In this document: piece by piece, positions 7,433-15,570 of the stretch | How positions within the stretch are numbered: position 1 is the stretch's first letter | Layout of the letters: every line of letters begins with the position of its first letter | Source of the DNA: Opitutia bacterium | GTDB taxonomy: Bacteria > Verrucomicrobiota > Verrucomicrobiae > Opitutales > Opitutaceae | NCBI GenBank assembly: GCA_947442255.1 | Contig: CANEVO010000066.1 | Location: 1-23,839, forward strand | Direction: 5' to 3' | Length of the DNA: 23,839 nt | Position numbers and translations under genes: made by a program | Notes under the pieces: model-generated | Databases searched by the model: none | What the model saw: the letters and a program-made list of their open reading frames with translations, nothing else | What the model was told of the DNA's origin: nothing

Positions 7433-7508
7433 GTGGCACGGGTCTCCCGACCCGTGAAAACCCGATCGAAGTCCGATTCGTTCTCATGGGTCCGGAGACC
7501 CATGCTAC
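7433..7508. repeat. Inverted pair of class B REP-like palindromes overlapping a stop codon
   Basis: The left unit (7433-7456) is GTGG plus a perfect CACGGGTC/GACCCGTG stem with loop TCCC. The right unit, read on the minus strand from 7508, is GTAG plus CATGGGTC/GACCCATG with loop TCCG. The C/G pair in one stem is a T/A pair in the other. The TAG of the right-hand GTAG is the stop codon of the BNR-repeat gene. Confidence 0.75.
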
Positions 7509-8590
7509 TTCCGCATCGCCTTCGGATCCAACACCACATGCCGGATTCTCTCCCGGCGCCAGGTGTAGGTAATGTGAATCAAGCCGTCGCTCGTCTGGAT
7601 GACGGCGGGATAGGAATAACCATGCTGCGCGCCGTCGGTCTCGAGTACCACGACATCGGTCCAGTCGCGGCCATTATCCGAGATCGCCACCTGCAGGGGC
7701 GAACGCGGCCCGTTCTTCCCATCCGGCTGCCGGTGCGTCGGATTGTACACGAGCACATGCCGACCGTCTGCCAGGGTCACCGCATCGGTGCCCGAGTTCG
7801 GATTCGCCAGCTTCGTCGACTCGACGCGACTCCACGTCCGGCCTTGATCCGCGGACCAGCTCGTGACGAGCACGTCGTCCTTGCTGCGCGCGAGAATCTG
7901 CAGCCGGCCGTCGCGATGCTGTAGAAAACTCGGCTGGATCGCGTTGAACTCCTGCTGCGTGTGAATCGGACCGATGACTTCCCACGTCCGACCGAGATCG
8001 CGGGTGCGCTCGAAGTGAATCGTCCAGCCCGTGTCCGGGCTTTCGTTGCTCGTCGGGCACAGGATGGAACCGTCGGCGAGTTGGACCGGCTTGTTCTTGA
8101 TCGGGCCCAGCACGCCTTCGGGCAACCGGCGCGGCTCGGACCAGGTCCGTCCGTCGTCGGTCGAGGTCGTAAGCATGCCCCACCAGGTCTGCGGCGTCGG
8201 ACCAGCCTTGTAGAAAAGCAGCAACGGCCCCTCGCGGGGCTGAAACAGGACCGGATTCCAGGTGGGCTGCCGGACGACCGTGCCATCGACGCGCCGATGC
8301 TGGATGCCGTTGGCCACTTCAACCGGCGCGCTCCAGCGCCCGCCCTCGTGGCGCGAGATCCAGATGCCAACGTCCGGGTGCTTCTCGTGCGTGCCGCCAA
8401 AGAACGCCGTCAGCAACGTGCCGGCCGACGACTCGACGAGGGTCGAGGCATGGCACTGCGGAAACGACGCGTGCTCGTAAATGAACTCACTCGTGCGCAC
8501 GACCGGCGACGTGGCCGCCATCAGACCGGACGCGAAGCCGGCCACCAGCAGGGCGGCGGGGAAGACCACCCATCGGGGAAGCAATTTCAT
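7505..8590 (-). CDS. Secreted BNR/Asp-box repeat protein (sialidase fold)
   Basis: The 361-residue protein starts with a Sec signal peptide (hydrophobic residues 8-24, then MAAT). The rest is a six-bladed propeller of the BNR_2 type with four Asp-boxes: STDDGRTW (143-150), TRDLGRTW (196-203), SADQGRTW (246-253) and SDNGRDW (304-310). This fold occurs in sialidases and other exo-glycosidases or lyases. The sialidase arginine triad is not obvious to me, so the substrate should be left open. Early residues (HASTLVESSAGTLLTAFFGG) are typical of the Planctomycetes/Verrucomicrobia branch. ATG 8590 was chosen; an ATG at 8602 adds four residues. The stop codon is supplied by a repeat element, so the original C-terminus may have been replaced. 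Confidence 0.82.
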   Translation of the reverse strand: MKLLPRWVVFPAALLVAGFASGLMAATSPVVRTSEFIYEHASFPQCHASTLVESSAGTLLTAFFGGTHEKHPDVGIWISRHEGGRWSAPVEVANGIQHRRVDGTVVRQPTWNPVLFQPREGPLLLFYKAGPTPQTWWGMLTTSTDDGRTWSEPRRLPEGVLGPIKNKPVQLADGSILCPTSNESPDTGWTIHFERTRDLGRTWEVIGPIHTQQEFNAIQPSFLQHRDGRLQILARSKDDVLVTSWSADQGRTWSRVESTKLANPNSGTDAVTLADGRHVLVYNPTHRQPDGKNGPRSPLQVAISDNGRDWTDVVVLETDGAQHGYSYPAVIQTSDGLIHITYTWRRERIRHVVLDPKAMRK

Positions 8591-8650
8591 CTGCGATCGC
8601 ATAAGCGATGCGGCGCGCAGGAAGAAGCCAGAAACCGCGGACTCCGAGAT

Positions 8651-8786
8651 GTAGCTGCGAGCGTGAGCGAGTGGCCCGAAACGTCCTAGATTGATTCCTG
8701 GCTTCGTGGCTTCGGGCTCAATCTGCTCCGGTGGCCGTCGCTCGCTTCGCCGCGTTTGAATCAATCCGGCTCACGCTCGCAGCCAC
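8651..8786. repeat. Composite repeat, class D inverted arms around a shared module
   Basis: GTAG at 8651 is followed by GCTGCGAGCGTGAGC from 8654; the reverse complement is at 8769-8783, where the element ends as GTGG on the minus strand. Between the arms lies a module (8684-8733) containing TCCTAGATT and a 21-base stretch that recurs at 23734-23754 with one mismatch. The element occupies half of the gap between the divergent BNR gene and the unknown secreted gene. I see no clear promoter in the remainder. Confidence 0.65.
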
Positions 8787-8852
8787 CGCAGAGCATCCGT
8801 TTTCGTCCTTTGTCCGTCCTGCTTCTTTCTTAAGCTGCGCTTCACCCCGATC

Positions 8853-9590
8853 ATGCTTCCCCGCGTGCGAATCTCCTTCCTCCCCCCGTTGTCCCGCATG
8901 CTGGCGGTGCTCGTCCTCGGGGCGCTTCAACCCGCGGGCGGAGCCGAAAGCGATGAGACCGCGGAGCCGCTCCAGACGATCCGCGTCGACGATCGCATCA
9001 TCCTCACCGTCGGTACCAGCAACCTCGGGCTGGTCGAGGCCATCGTCCTGAGTCCGATCGCCGTGAAGAAGGAAGCCGTGAAGCCGGGCCACACCAGCCT
9101 CGCCCATGTATTGATTTCGCCGCTGTGGATCAAGGAGGGCGATTCCGAGCGGCCAGCCTTCATCGTCGTCCGACCCTATATCAACGTGTCTCATGGCCGC
9201 GTCCGGCGCTTCGCCCTGATGCGGCCGGACGGCGAGACCATCAACCGGCCGGAACAGATGACGCCGGACTGTCGCTGGGTCCTCACCCTCGAGTTCAGTC
9301 ACGCGCTGCCGCAGCGGTTCACGGTGAACGTCACCATGGGCCAGCCCACCGGCATCGAGGCGAACGCGGAACTCCTCTACACGCCGAGCAATGACGGGCA
9401 GCCCCTGCGTTCCGGTCCGCCCGAGACGTTCCACACCGTGATACGCGTGAAGGCCGAACCCTCGCTCGATCCCTGGGAAATCCGGCAGGGTGACCAGGTC
9501 CTGCCGCGCGCCGATTCGTCATCCGTTAACCTCGAGCGCAATGTCGCGCATCGGATCCGCTTCGGGGTGGGCCAGCCGGCGCCGAATTGA
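8853..9590 (+). CDS. Predicted secreted protein of unknown function
   Basis: The 245-residue protein has an N-terminal signal peptide (hydrophobic stretch MLAVLVLGALQPAGGA) and an all-beta-looking mature part with alternating hydrophobic strands such as IRVDDRIILTVG and RFTVNVTMG. I do not recognise the family. There are no cysteines that would suggest haem binding or lipidation near the N-terminus. ATG 8853 or ATG 8898 could start it; either leaves a signal peptide. It precedes the DUF1549/1553 gene on the same strand, but a 214-base gap with a repeat pair separates them, so it is probably its own unit. Confidence 0.6.
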   Translation: MLPRVRISFLPPLSRMLAVLVLGALQPAGGAESDETAEPLQTIRVDDRIILTVGTSNLGLVEAIVLSPIAVKKEAVKPGHTSLAHVLISPLWIKEGDSERPAFIVVRPYINVSHGRVRRFALMRPDGETINRPEQMTPDCRWVLTLEFSHALPQRFTVNVTMGQPTGIEANAELLYTPSNDGQPLRSGPPETFHTVIRVKAEPSLDPWEIRQGDQVLPRADSSSVNLERNVAHRIRFGVGQPAPN

Positions 9591-9623
9591 AAGGCGGACC
9601 TGAACCCCGCACCGGAACGGCTC

Positions 9624-9722
9624 GGGTTGGTAGTTCCGCCTTCAGGCGGAAGCCAAACGCACACGAGCCCCATGAGCACTTGTTCTCCCGGCCCTTCCGC
9701 CTGAAGGCGGAACTACCAACCC
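9624..9722. repeat. Perfect inverted pair of class C REP-like palindromes
   Basis: Arms 9624-9652 and 9694-9722 are 29-base perfect reverse complements around a 41-base linker. Each arm has GTAG directly before a palindrome with stem TTCCGCC, loop TTCA. A diverged half-copy is at 21545-21572. The perfect identity suggests recent insertion or gene-conversion-like maintenance. The rest of 9591-9804 shows nothing clear. Confidence 0.85.
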
Positions 9723-9804
9723 GGAGGAAATCCGAGTCGGTTTCGCGGGCTCGCCAACCCCGGCGTTGCACGGCGCGAAATTTCGGTCGATGGTACTGCG
9801 CCCC

Positions 9805-12243
9805 ATGATCCCCGCTGCGTCCTTGCTCACCCTGCTGGCTGCACTTCTGGCCGACGCCGCCCGGGCCGCGTCGGTGGATTACGTTCACGACGTCAAACCG
9901 CTGCTCACCCAGCACTGCTCGCGCTGCCACGGCGAGTCGAAGATTGAGGGCGGCCTCCGACTCGACACGGCGGAAAGCCTGTTCGCGGGCGGCGACAGCG
10001 GCGACATCGTCGTCGCGGGTCAAAGCGGGTCGAGTCTGTTGATGCGCGTCATCACGGGCACCCACCGGGACATCCCGGCGATGCCGTACAAGAAGCCGCC
10101 GCTGGAGGACACGGAGATTGCGATTCTCAAGGCCTGGATCGACGAAGGCGCAAAAGGCGCCCCGGCGAACGAGGAGCCCGGGGTGTATCGACATTGGTCG
10201 TTCGAGCCCGCGGTTCATCCCGCCGCGCCGGTGGTGCAGCGCGCCGCCTGGCCGCGCAACCCGATCGACTCCTTCATCCTCGCCCGGCTGGAGGCGCAGA
10301 AAATTACGCCGGCCCCCGAGGCGGATCGTATTACGCTGCTCCGCCGGGTCTCCCTCGATCTCACCGGCCTGCCGCCGACACCGGCCGAACTCGAAGCCTT
10401 CCTCGGTGACGCCGCGCCCGACGCCTACGAGCGCGCCGTCGACCGGCTGCTCGCCTCGCCGCATCACGGCGAACGCTGGGCGCGCCCGTGGCTTGACGCC
10501 GCCCGCTATGCCGACTCCAACGGCTACAGCATCGACGCCCCGCGGCAGATTTGGAAATACCGCGACTGGGTCGTCGCCGCATTGAATCGCGACCTGCCGT
10601 ATAACCAGTTCGTCATCGAGCAGCTCGCCGGCGATCTCCTGCCCAAGGCGACGGTCGAGCAGAAGGTCGCCACCGGCTTCAATCGCAACACCCAGATCAA
10701 CCAAGAAGGCGGAATCGATCCCGAGCAGTTCCGGATCGAGGGCGTGCTCGATCGGGTGAACACGTTCGGCGCCTCGTTCCTCGGGCTGACCGTCGGTTGC
10801 GCGCAATGCCACGACCACAAGTTCGATCCGATCTCGCAGCGCGACTACTACCAGCTCTTCGCCTTCTTCAACAACACGGTCGACGACGGCCACGGCCAGA
10901 CCACGCCCGGCGGCACCCTGGCGTTTCCGGACGAGTCGATCAGCCGCGAATCCCAGGAGCGCGAACTCGAGGAGGCCCGGACCGCGATGGAGCGCTATGT
11001 CAACGGCCGCGGCCAGGCCGTGATCCAGTGGCTCGATGGCATGGCGCCCGAGGAGCGCGCCCAGGCGACGCGGAACGTGCGCGTCCTTTTCGGCATTCCG
11101 TGGGATCAGTTGACGCTCGGGCAGAAGCGGACGGCCTACGGCGCGTTCAAGCCCGACGACAAGGAGTTCGCGGCGATCGACAAAAAATTCGCTGAGTTGG
11201 AAAAAGCGAAGCCGCAGCCGGTCACGACCCTCGTGATGTCGGAGCTGCCGAAGTCGCGCGAAAGCTACCTCTTCATCAAGGGCGACTTCACCCGCCGCGG
11301 CGAACCGGTCGCGCCGCGCACGCCGGCCATCTTTCCGCCGGTTGCCGCCGCGCAACCGACGCGGCTCGATCTCGCGCAATGGACCGTGACCACGGCGCAG
11401 CCGCTCTCGACCCGCGTCATCGTCAACCGGATCTGGCAGCAGTATTTCGGCCGCGGCCTGGTCGAGACGGAGAACGACTTCGGCACACAGGGATCGCTCC
11501 CTTCGCACCCGGAGTTGCTCGACTGGCTGGCGACGGAGCTCGTCGCCCGCGAGTGGAGCCTGAAGGCGATGCACCGCCTGATCGTGACCTCGGCCACCTA
11601 CCGGCAGTCGTCGCGCGCCCGGCCCGATCTCGAGACCGTCGATCCCGTGAACCGTCTGCTCGCCCGGCAGTCGCGGCTGCGGCTCGAGGGCGAATTGATC
11701 CGCGATGTCGCGCTCGCCGCCAGCGGCCTCCTCACCCCGAAGCTCGGCGGACCGCCGGTCTTTCCCCCGCAACCCGACGGCGTCATGACGCTGGGGCAGT
11801 TGAAACGGAGCTGGGTGCCGAGCAACGGGCCCGATCGCTATCGGCGCGGCCTCTACACGCATCTCTGGCGGGCGACGCCGCATCCGGCGCTCGCCGTCTT
11901 CGATGCGCCCGACGGCTTCAGCGCCTGCACCCGGCGGCTGCGTTCCAACACCCCGCTCCAGGCGCTCACGCTCCTCAACGACGCCCAATTCTTCGAGTTT
12001 GCCGGCGCACTCGCGCAGCGCGTGCAAGCCGAGGGGCCGCCCGACCCGGCCGGAAAAATCGCGTTCGCCTTCCGGCTTTGCGTCGCCCGTCCGCCGCGGG
12101 CCACCGAGCTGGAGCGCTTGCAGACGCTGTTCGAGCACACCCTCGCGGACTCCACTGGCGAGCCCGCTCAGCGACAGGCCGAGGCGTGGACCACGGTGGC
12201 CCGCGTGCTCCTGAATCTCGATGAAGCCATCACCCGGGAGTAA
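9805..12243 (+). CDS. PSCyt1-DUF1549-DUF1553 secreted cytochrome-type protein
   Basis: The 812-residue protein begins with a Sec signal peptide (IPAASLLTLLAALLADAARA). The PSCyt1 domain follows, with a CxxCH haem site C38-S-R-C41-H42 and the usual GGLRLD continuation. DUF1549 (about residues 150-370) contains LDLTGLPPTPAELEAFL, WLDAARYADSNGY and a second CxxCH at C332-A-Q-C335-H336 followed by DHKFDPI. DUF1553 (about 530-790) contains RVIVNRIWQQYFGRGLV and RLRLEGELIRD. The architecture is abundant in Planctomycetes and Verrucomicrobia, often beside DUF1501 genes, and is suspected to act in polysaccharide use; the reaction is not established. ATG 9805 was chosen as the start that gives a clean signal peptide. 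The DUF1501 gene follows after 34 bases, so the two form an operon. Confidence 0.92.
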   Translation: MIPAASLLTLLAALLADAARAASVDYVHDVKPLLTQHCSRCHGESKIEGGLRLDTAESLFAGGDSGDIVVAGQSGSSLLMRVITGTHRDIPAMPYKKPPLEDTEIAILKAWIDEGAKGAPANEEPGVYRHWSFEPAVHPAAPVVQRAAWPRNPIDSFILARLEAQKITPAPEADRITLLRRVSLDLTGLPPTPAELEAFLGDAAPDAYERAVDRLLASPHHGERWARPWLDAARYADSNGYSIDAPRQIWKYRDWVVAALNRDLPYNQFVIEQLAGDLLPKATVEQKVATGFNRNTQINQEGGIDPEQFRIEGVLDRVNTFGASFLGLTVGCAQCHDHKFDPISQRDYYQLFAFFNNTVDDGHGQTTPGGTLAFPDESISRESQERELEEARTAMERYVNGRGQAVIQWLDGMAPEERAQATRNVRVLFGIPWDQLTLGQKRTAYGAFKPDDKEFAAIDKKFAELEKAKPQPVTTLVMSELPKSRESYLFIKGDFTRRGEPVAPRTPAIFPPVAAAQPTRLDLAQWTVTTAQPLSTRVIVNRIWQQYFGRGLVETENDFGTQGSLPSHPELLDWLATELVAREWSLKAMHRLIVTSATYRQSSRARPDLETVDPVNRLLARQSRLRLEGELIRDVALAASGLLTPKLGGPPVFPPQPDGVMTLGQLKRSWVPSNGPDRYRRGLYTHLWRATPHPALAVFDAPDGFSACTRRLRSNTPLQALTLLNDAQFFEFAGALAQRVQAEGPPDPAGKIAFAFRLCVARPPRATELERLQTLFEHTLADSTGEPAQRQAEAWTTVARVLLNLDEAITRE

Positions 12244-12277
12244 AAACCCGCCGCTCGCGCACGCCCGCAGCCACACC

Positions 12278-13732
12278 ATGAATCCTCTTTCCCCCGCCGA
12301 GCACGCGCAGCGCCTGACCCGCCGGCATTTCTTCAGCCGGTGCGGCATGGGCCTGGGAGGCATCGCGCTCGCGTCGCTGCTCGGTTCGAAACGATTGAGC
12401 GGCGGCGAGGCGTCCCCGCTCGTTAATCCGCTGGCGCCAAAGCGGCCGCATTTCGCGCCGAAGGCGAAGAACATCATCTATCTCTTCATGGCCGGCGGGC
12501 CGAGCCAGCTCGATCTCTTCGACTACAAGCCGCGCCTGCTGGAGCTGAACGGCCAGCCGATCCCGCCGTCGTTCATCGAGGGCAAGCGCTTCGCCTTCAT
12601 GGACACGAGCCACGGCACGAAGCTGCTCGGCTCGCGGCGCCAGTTCACGCGCCATGGCCAGAGCGGTGCGTGGGTCTCGGATCTCTTTCCCCACACCGCC
12701 GGGATCGTCGACGACATCACGCTGGTCCACACCTGCGCCGCCGACCTGTTCAACCACGCCCCCGCGAAATTGTTCATGAACACCGGCTCGGGCCAGTTCG
12801 GCCGGCCGAGCATGGGTTCGTGGGTCAACTACGGGCTCGGCAGCGAGGCGCAGGATCTCCCGGGTTTCGTGGTCCTGCAATCCGGTCCGCGCGGCCCCCG
12901 AGGCGGCGCCGTCAACTGGGGCTCCGGTTTCCTGCCCACGACGTTCCAAGGCGTGCCTTTTCGCGGCAACGGCGAGCCCATCCTCGATCTCACGACGCCG
13001 GCCGGGGTATCCGCGGCGCGGCAGCGGCAGACGATCGATGCGATTCGCGATCTCAACCTGCAACACGCCGTCGAGACCGGCGACGCGGAGATTCACACCC
13101 GCATCGCGGCCTATGAGATGGCGGCGCAGATGCAGACGAGCGCGCCGGACTTGATCGATCTCTCCGCCGAGAGCGCCGCGACGCTCCAGCTCTATGGCGT
13201 GGAAAAGGACGAGCCGTCCTTCGGCCGGAACTGCCTGCTGGCGCGCCGGCTGATCGAGCGCGGCTCGCGGTTCGTGCAGCTCTATCACAGCAGTTGGGAC
13301 AGCCACGGCGGTCCGGGCGAGAACCTGCAGGGCGACTTCGAGAAGACCTGCCGCGAGGTGGATCAGGGCCAGGCCGCGCTGGTGAAGGATCTCAAGCAAC
13401 GCGGGCTGCTGAAGGACACGCTCGTCGTGTGGGGTGGCGAATTCGGCCGGACGCCGATGGGCGAGAATCGCGACACCACCGGACGCAATCATCACATCGA
13501 TGCGTTTACGATGTGGTTTGCCGGCGGCGGCGTGAAGGCCGGCGCCCACCTCGGGGCCACCGATGAACTCGGCTTCAACCCCATCGAGGATCGCGCCCAT
13601 GTGCACGACATCCACGCGACGCTCCTGCACCTGTTGGGCATGGATCACACGCAGCTGACCTTCCATTTCCAAGGCCGCGACTTCCGGCTCACCGACGTCC
13701 ACGGCAAGGTGCTGACGAAACTGCTGGCTTAG
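12278..13732 (+). CDS. DUF1501 protein, Tat-exported, sulfatase/alkaline-phosphatase-like fold
   Basis: The 484-residue protein has a twin-arginine signal (LTRRHFFSRCGMGLGGIALASLLG, RR at 15-16). DUF1501 features follow: NIIYLFMAGGPSQLDLFDYK, SDLFPHTAGIVDDITLVH, FVQLYHSSWDSHGG, LVVWGGEFGRTP and GRNHHIDAF. The family is related to the alkaline phosphatase superfamily and the conserved D/H/E residues could bind metal, but no activity is established. DUF1501 genes usually sit directly after DUF1549/DUF1553 genes, as here, suggesting a shared exported complex or pathway. ATG 12278 was chosen over an upstream in-frame ATG at 12221, which overlaps the preceding gene and adds a non-signal extension. 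No ribosome binding site is visible. Confidence 0.92.
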   Translation: MNPLSPAEHAQRLTRRHFFSRCGMGLGGIALASLLGSKRLSGGEASPLVNPLAPKRPHFAPKAKNIIYLFMAGGPSQLDLFDYKPRLLELNGQPIPPSFIEGKRFAFMDTSHGTKLLGSRRQFTRHGQSGAWVSDLFPHTAGIVDDITLVHTCAADLFNHAPAKLFMNTGSGQFGRPSMGSWVNYGLGSEAQDLPGFVVLQSGPRGPRGGAVNWGSGFLPTTFQGVPFRGNGEPILDLTTPAGVSAARQRQTIDAIRDLNLQHAVETGDAEIHTRIAAYEMAAQMQTSAPDLIDLSAESAATLQLYGVEKDEPSFGRNCLLARRLIERGSRFVQLYHSSWDSHGGPGENLQGDFEKTCREVDQGQAALVKDLKQRGLLKDTLVVWGGEFGRTPMGENRDTTGRNHHIDAFTMWFAGGGVKAGAHLGATDELGFNPIEDRAHVHDIHATLLHLLGMDHTQLTFHFQGRDFRLTDVHGKVLTKLLA

Positions 13733-13780
13733 CAGAAGTTTAAACATCTGGGGTTTTAAGGATTGGGCCTTTGACCAATC

Positions 13781-13975
13781 AAGGCAGTTGAACCACCGAG
13801 ACACCGAGGTCGCCGAGTAACCCCCGGATTTTTTGCGCCTTCTGTGCCTCTTTGCGGCAGTGGAGGGTGGTACAGGGATTGTCTCCGTGTCTCCGTGTCC
13901 CCGTGTCCCCGTGTCTCCGTGTCCCCGTGTCTCCGTGTCCCCGTGTCTCGGTGGTTCGGTGGTTCAACTGCCTTG
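13781..13975. repeat. Inverted repeat enclosing an 8-base tandem array
   Basis: A 17-base perfect inverted repeat (13781-13797, starting AAGGCAGTTG, against 13959-13975) brackets an 8-base tandem array at 13882-13953. The array has eight units of TCTCCGTG or TCCCCGTG in the order 1-1-2-2-1-2-1-2 and a ninth degenerate unit TCTCGGTG. The inner left part includes CTTCTGTGCCTCTTTGCGGC. Intergenic runs of this kind (cacagagacacggag-like) are seen in many environmental bacteria. The 496-base gap 13733-14228 contains no credible gene. Confidence 0.8.
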
Positions 13976-14103
13976 AGCTCGAGCTCGGCCTTATCCTCGG
14001 CTCGACTCCTGTGAACCGATTGGGATTGGACCGGACTCCCTACCGCGTCGCCAACCCATTAAACGGGAGGCAAACCGAGGTCGGGCAGAGGACCAGTCCG
14101 GGC

Positions 14104-14133
14104 TCACGCGAAGCCGCGAAGATCGCGAAGCCG
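14104..14133. repeat. Short degenerate tandem of CGCGAAG
   Basis: CGCGAAGC, CGCGAAGA and CGCGAAG follow each other with 8- to 9-base spacing between 14107 and 14131. It resembles the widespread cacgcaaagacgcaaag intergenic repeat and shares the 8-base period of the array just upstream. Confidence 0.45.
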
Positions 14134-14228
14134 GAACCTTCCGGAAAATAATCGCCACCTCGTGCCGGACGGTTCATTTCTGCGCGGTCAGTGTTTGGCC
14201 CCCGCTACTCCCCTTCAACCCCCGTCTG

Positions 14229-15368
14229 ATGAAAAACTCCCTCCCGTCATCCCGCCGTGATTTTATCAAGGCGTCCCTCGCCGCCGCCGTGTGCAGCGGC
14301 AGCCTGGGCTCCCTCGCCCGTGCCGCCGCGACCCCGGCCGGCACGCGCCGCTACCTCTACGTCGCGGTCCCCGCCATCCGCAACTACCTCGAGCGCGGCG
14401 GCCATGGCATCCTGGTGTTCGATATCGATAACGGCCACAAGTTCGTGAAGCGCATCCCCGCCATGGGGCTCACCAAGGAGGGCCGGCCGCAGAACGTCAA
14501 AGGCTGCGTCGCCAGCGGCGTCACCGGCCGGATCTACGTCAGCACCCTGGATTTCATGGCCTGCACCGACATGGTGACGGACAAGATCCTCTGGGAGAAA
14601 AAATACGAGGGCGGCTGCGACCGCATGGCCATCACGCCCGACGGCAAGGTCATTTACATGCCGGGGCTCGAGAAGGACCACTGGCTCGTCCTCGACGCCA
14701 TGACGGGCGACCTCATCAAGAAGATCGATATCGTCGCCGCCTCGCACAACACCCTGATCAGCATCGACGGCAAATACGCCTTCCTCGCCGGCCTCAAGAA
14801 CCCGAGCCTGCGCGTCGCCGACACGAAGACGCACACGATCGTCAAGGAGGTCGGACCGTTCACCGCCGCCATCCGGCCCTTCACCGTCAACGGCAAGGGC
14901 ACGCTCGCGTACGTCAACGTCAACGGCCTCCTCGGCTTCGAGATCGGCGACATCACGACCGGCAAGTTCCTCCACCGCGTCGAGGTCAAGGGCTTCAACA
15001 TCGGCGTCCCGAAGCGGCATGGCTGTCCAAGCCACGGCATCGGCCTCACTCCGAACGAGAAGGAAGTCTGGGTCTGCGACGGCCCGAACCAGCGGCTGCA
15101 TATCTTCGACAACACCGTCATGCCGCCGAAGCAGGTCGCCAGCATCGAAGTGAGGGATGACCCAGGTTGGATCACCTTCAGCCTCGACGGGAAAGTGGCC
15201 TATCCGTCCACCGGCGAAGTCATCGACATCGCCACGCGGAAGGTCGTGGCGACCCTCACGGACGAAACCGGCGCCGCCGTGCACAGCGAGAAGCTGGTCG
15301 AGATCCACTTCGCCAACGGCAAGCCCGTGCGCAATGGCGATCAGTTCGGCATCGGCCGCGTGACCTGA
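14229..15368 (+). CDS. Tat-exported YVTN/NHL-type beta-propeller protein
   Basis: The 379-residue protein begins with a twin-arginine signal (SSRRDFIKASLAAAVCSGSLG, RR at 9-10). The mature part is a series of propeller blades with repeated patterns such as ITPDGKVIYMPG, SIDGKYAFLAG, TPNEKEVWVCDG and SLDGKVAYPSTGEVIDIATR, like YVTN and quinoprotein-amine-dehydrogenase-like propellers. No PQQ or haem ligand is evident. It may be a binding or scaffold protein in the periplasm. ATG 14229 gives the Tat signal directly. The gene is isolated, with a repeat-filled gap before it and an intrinsic terminator after it. Confidence 0.82.
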   Translation: MKNSLPSSRRDFIKASLAAAVCSGSLGSLARAAATPAGTRRYLYVAVPAIRNYLERGGHGILVFDIDNGHKFVKRIPAMGLTKEGRPQNVKGCVASGVTGRIYVSTLDFMACTDMVTDKILWEKKYEGGCDRMAITPDGKVIYMPGLEKDHWLVLDAMTGDLIKKIDIVAASHNTLISIDGKYAFLAGLKNPSLRVADTKTHTIVKEVGPFTAAIRPFTVNGKGTLAYVNVNGLLGFEIGDITTGKFLHRVEVKGFNIGVPKRHGCPSHGIGLTPNEKEVWVCDGPNQRLHIFDNTVMPPKQVASIEVRDDPGWITFSLDGKVAYPSTGEVIDIATRKVVATLTDETGAAVHSEKLVEIHFANGKPVRNGDQFGIGRVT

Positions 15369-15394
15369 GCCGTCCGCCACCTCTCGGTTTTACG

Positions 15395-15429
15395 AACTTC
15401 CCGGGCTCGCTGCCCGGGAAGTTTTTTTT
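15395..15429 (+). terminator. Intrinsic (rho-independent) terminator of the beta-propeller gene
   Basis: AACTTCCCGGGC (15395-15406) pairs perfectly with GCCCGGGAAGTT (15412-15423) around loop TCGCT, and a run of eight T lies at 15422-15429. It starts 26 bases after the beta-propeller gene's stop codon. It is the only textbook intrinsic terminator in the window. The remaining gap up to 15570 shows no gene. Confidence 0.93.
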
Positions 15430-15570
15430 GGCCCAGGCGTGGCGCGGGTCGCCATCCCGAACCTGGCCTCGGCGGAGCTCGGCCCTCCAGAGAACCTGAT
15501 TGGCCTCCCACCTCCTCTTCCGCCTTCCGTCCGGCATCGTCCTCGGACTTACTTGTGGCACCCTTCCCCG

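Noticed and set aside
7505..8590. Calling the BNR protein a true sialidase
   Set aside because: Asp-boxes show the fold only. The arginine triad and catalytic Tyr/Glu of sialidases could not be placed with confidence.
9526..12477. Very long open frame on the minus strand opposite the DUF1549/1553 gene (about 980 codons)
   Set aside because: It has no recognisable domain and lies antisense to a gene with clear family motifs. In GC-rich DNA such shadow frames are expected; similar ones lie opposite the phospholipase D, DUF1501 and sulfatase genes.
13882..13953. Tandem array considered as a CRISPR
   Set aside because: Units are 8 bases and directly adjacent, with no spacers, and no cas gene is near.
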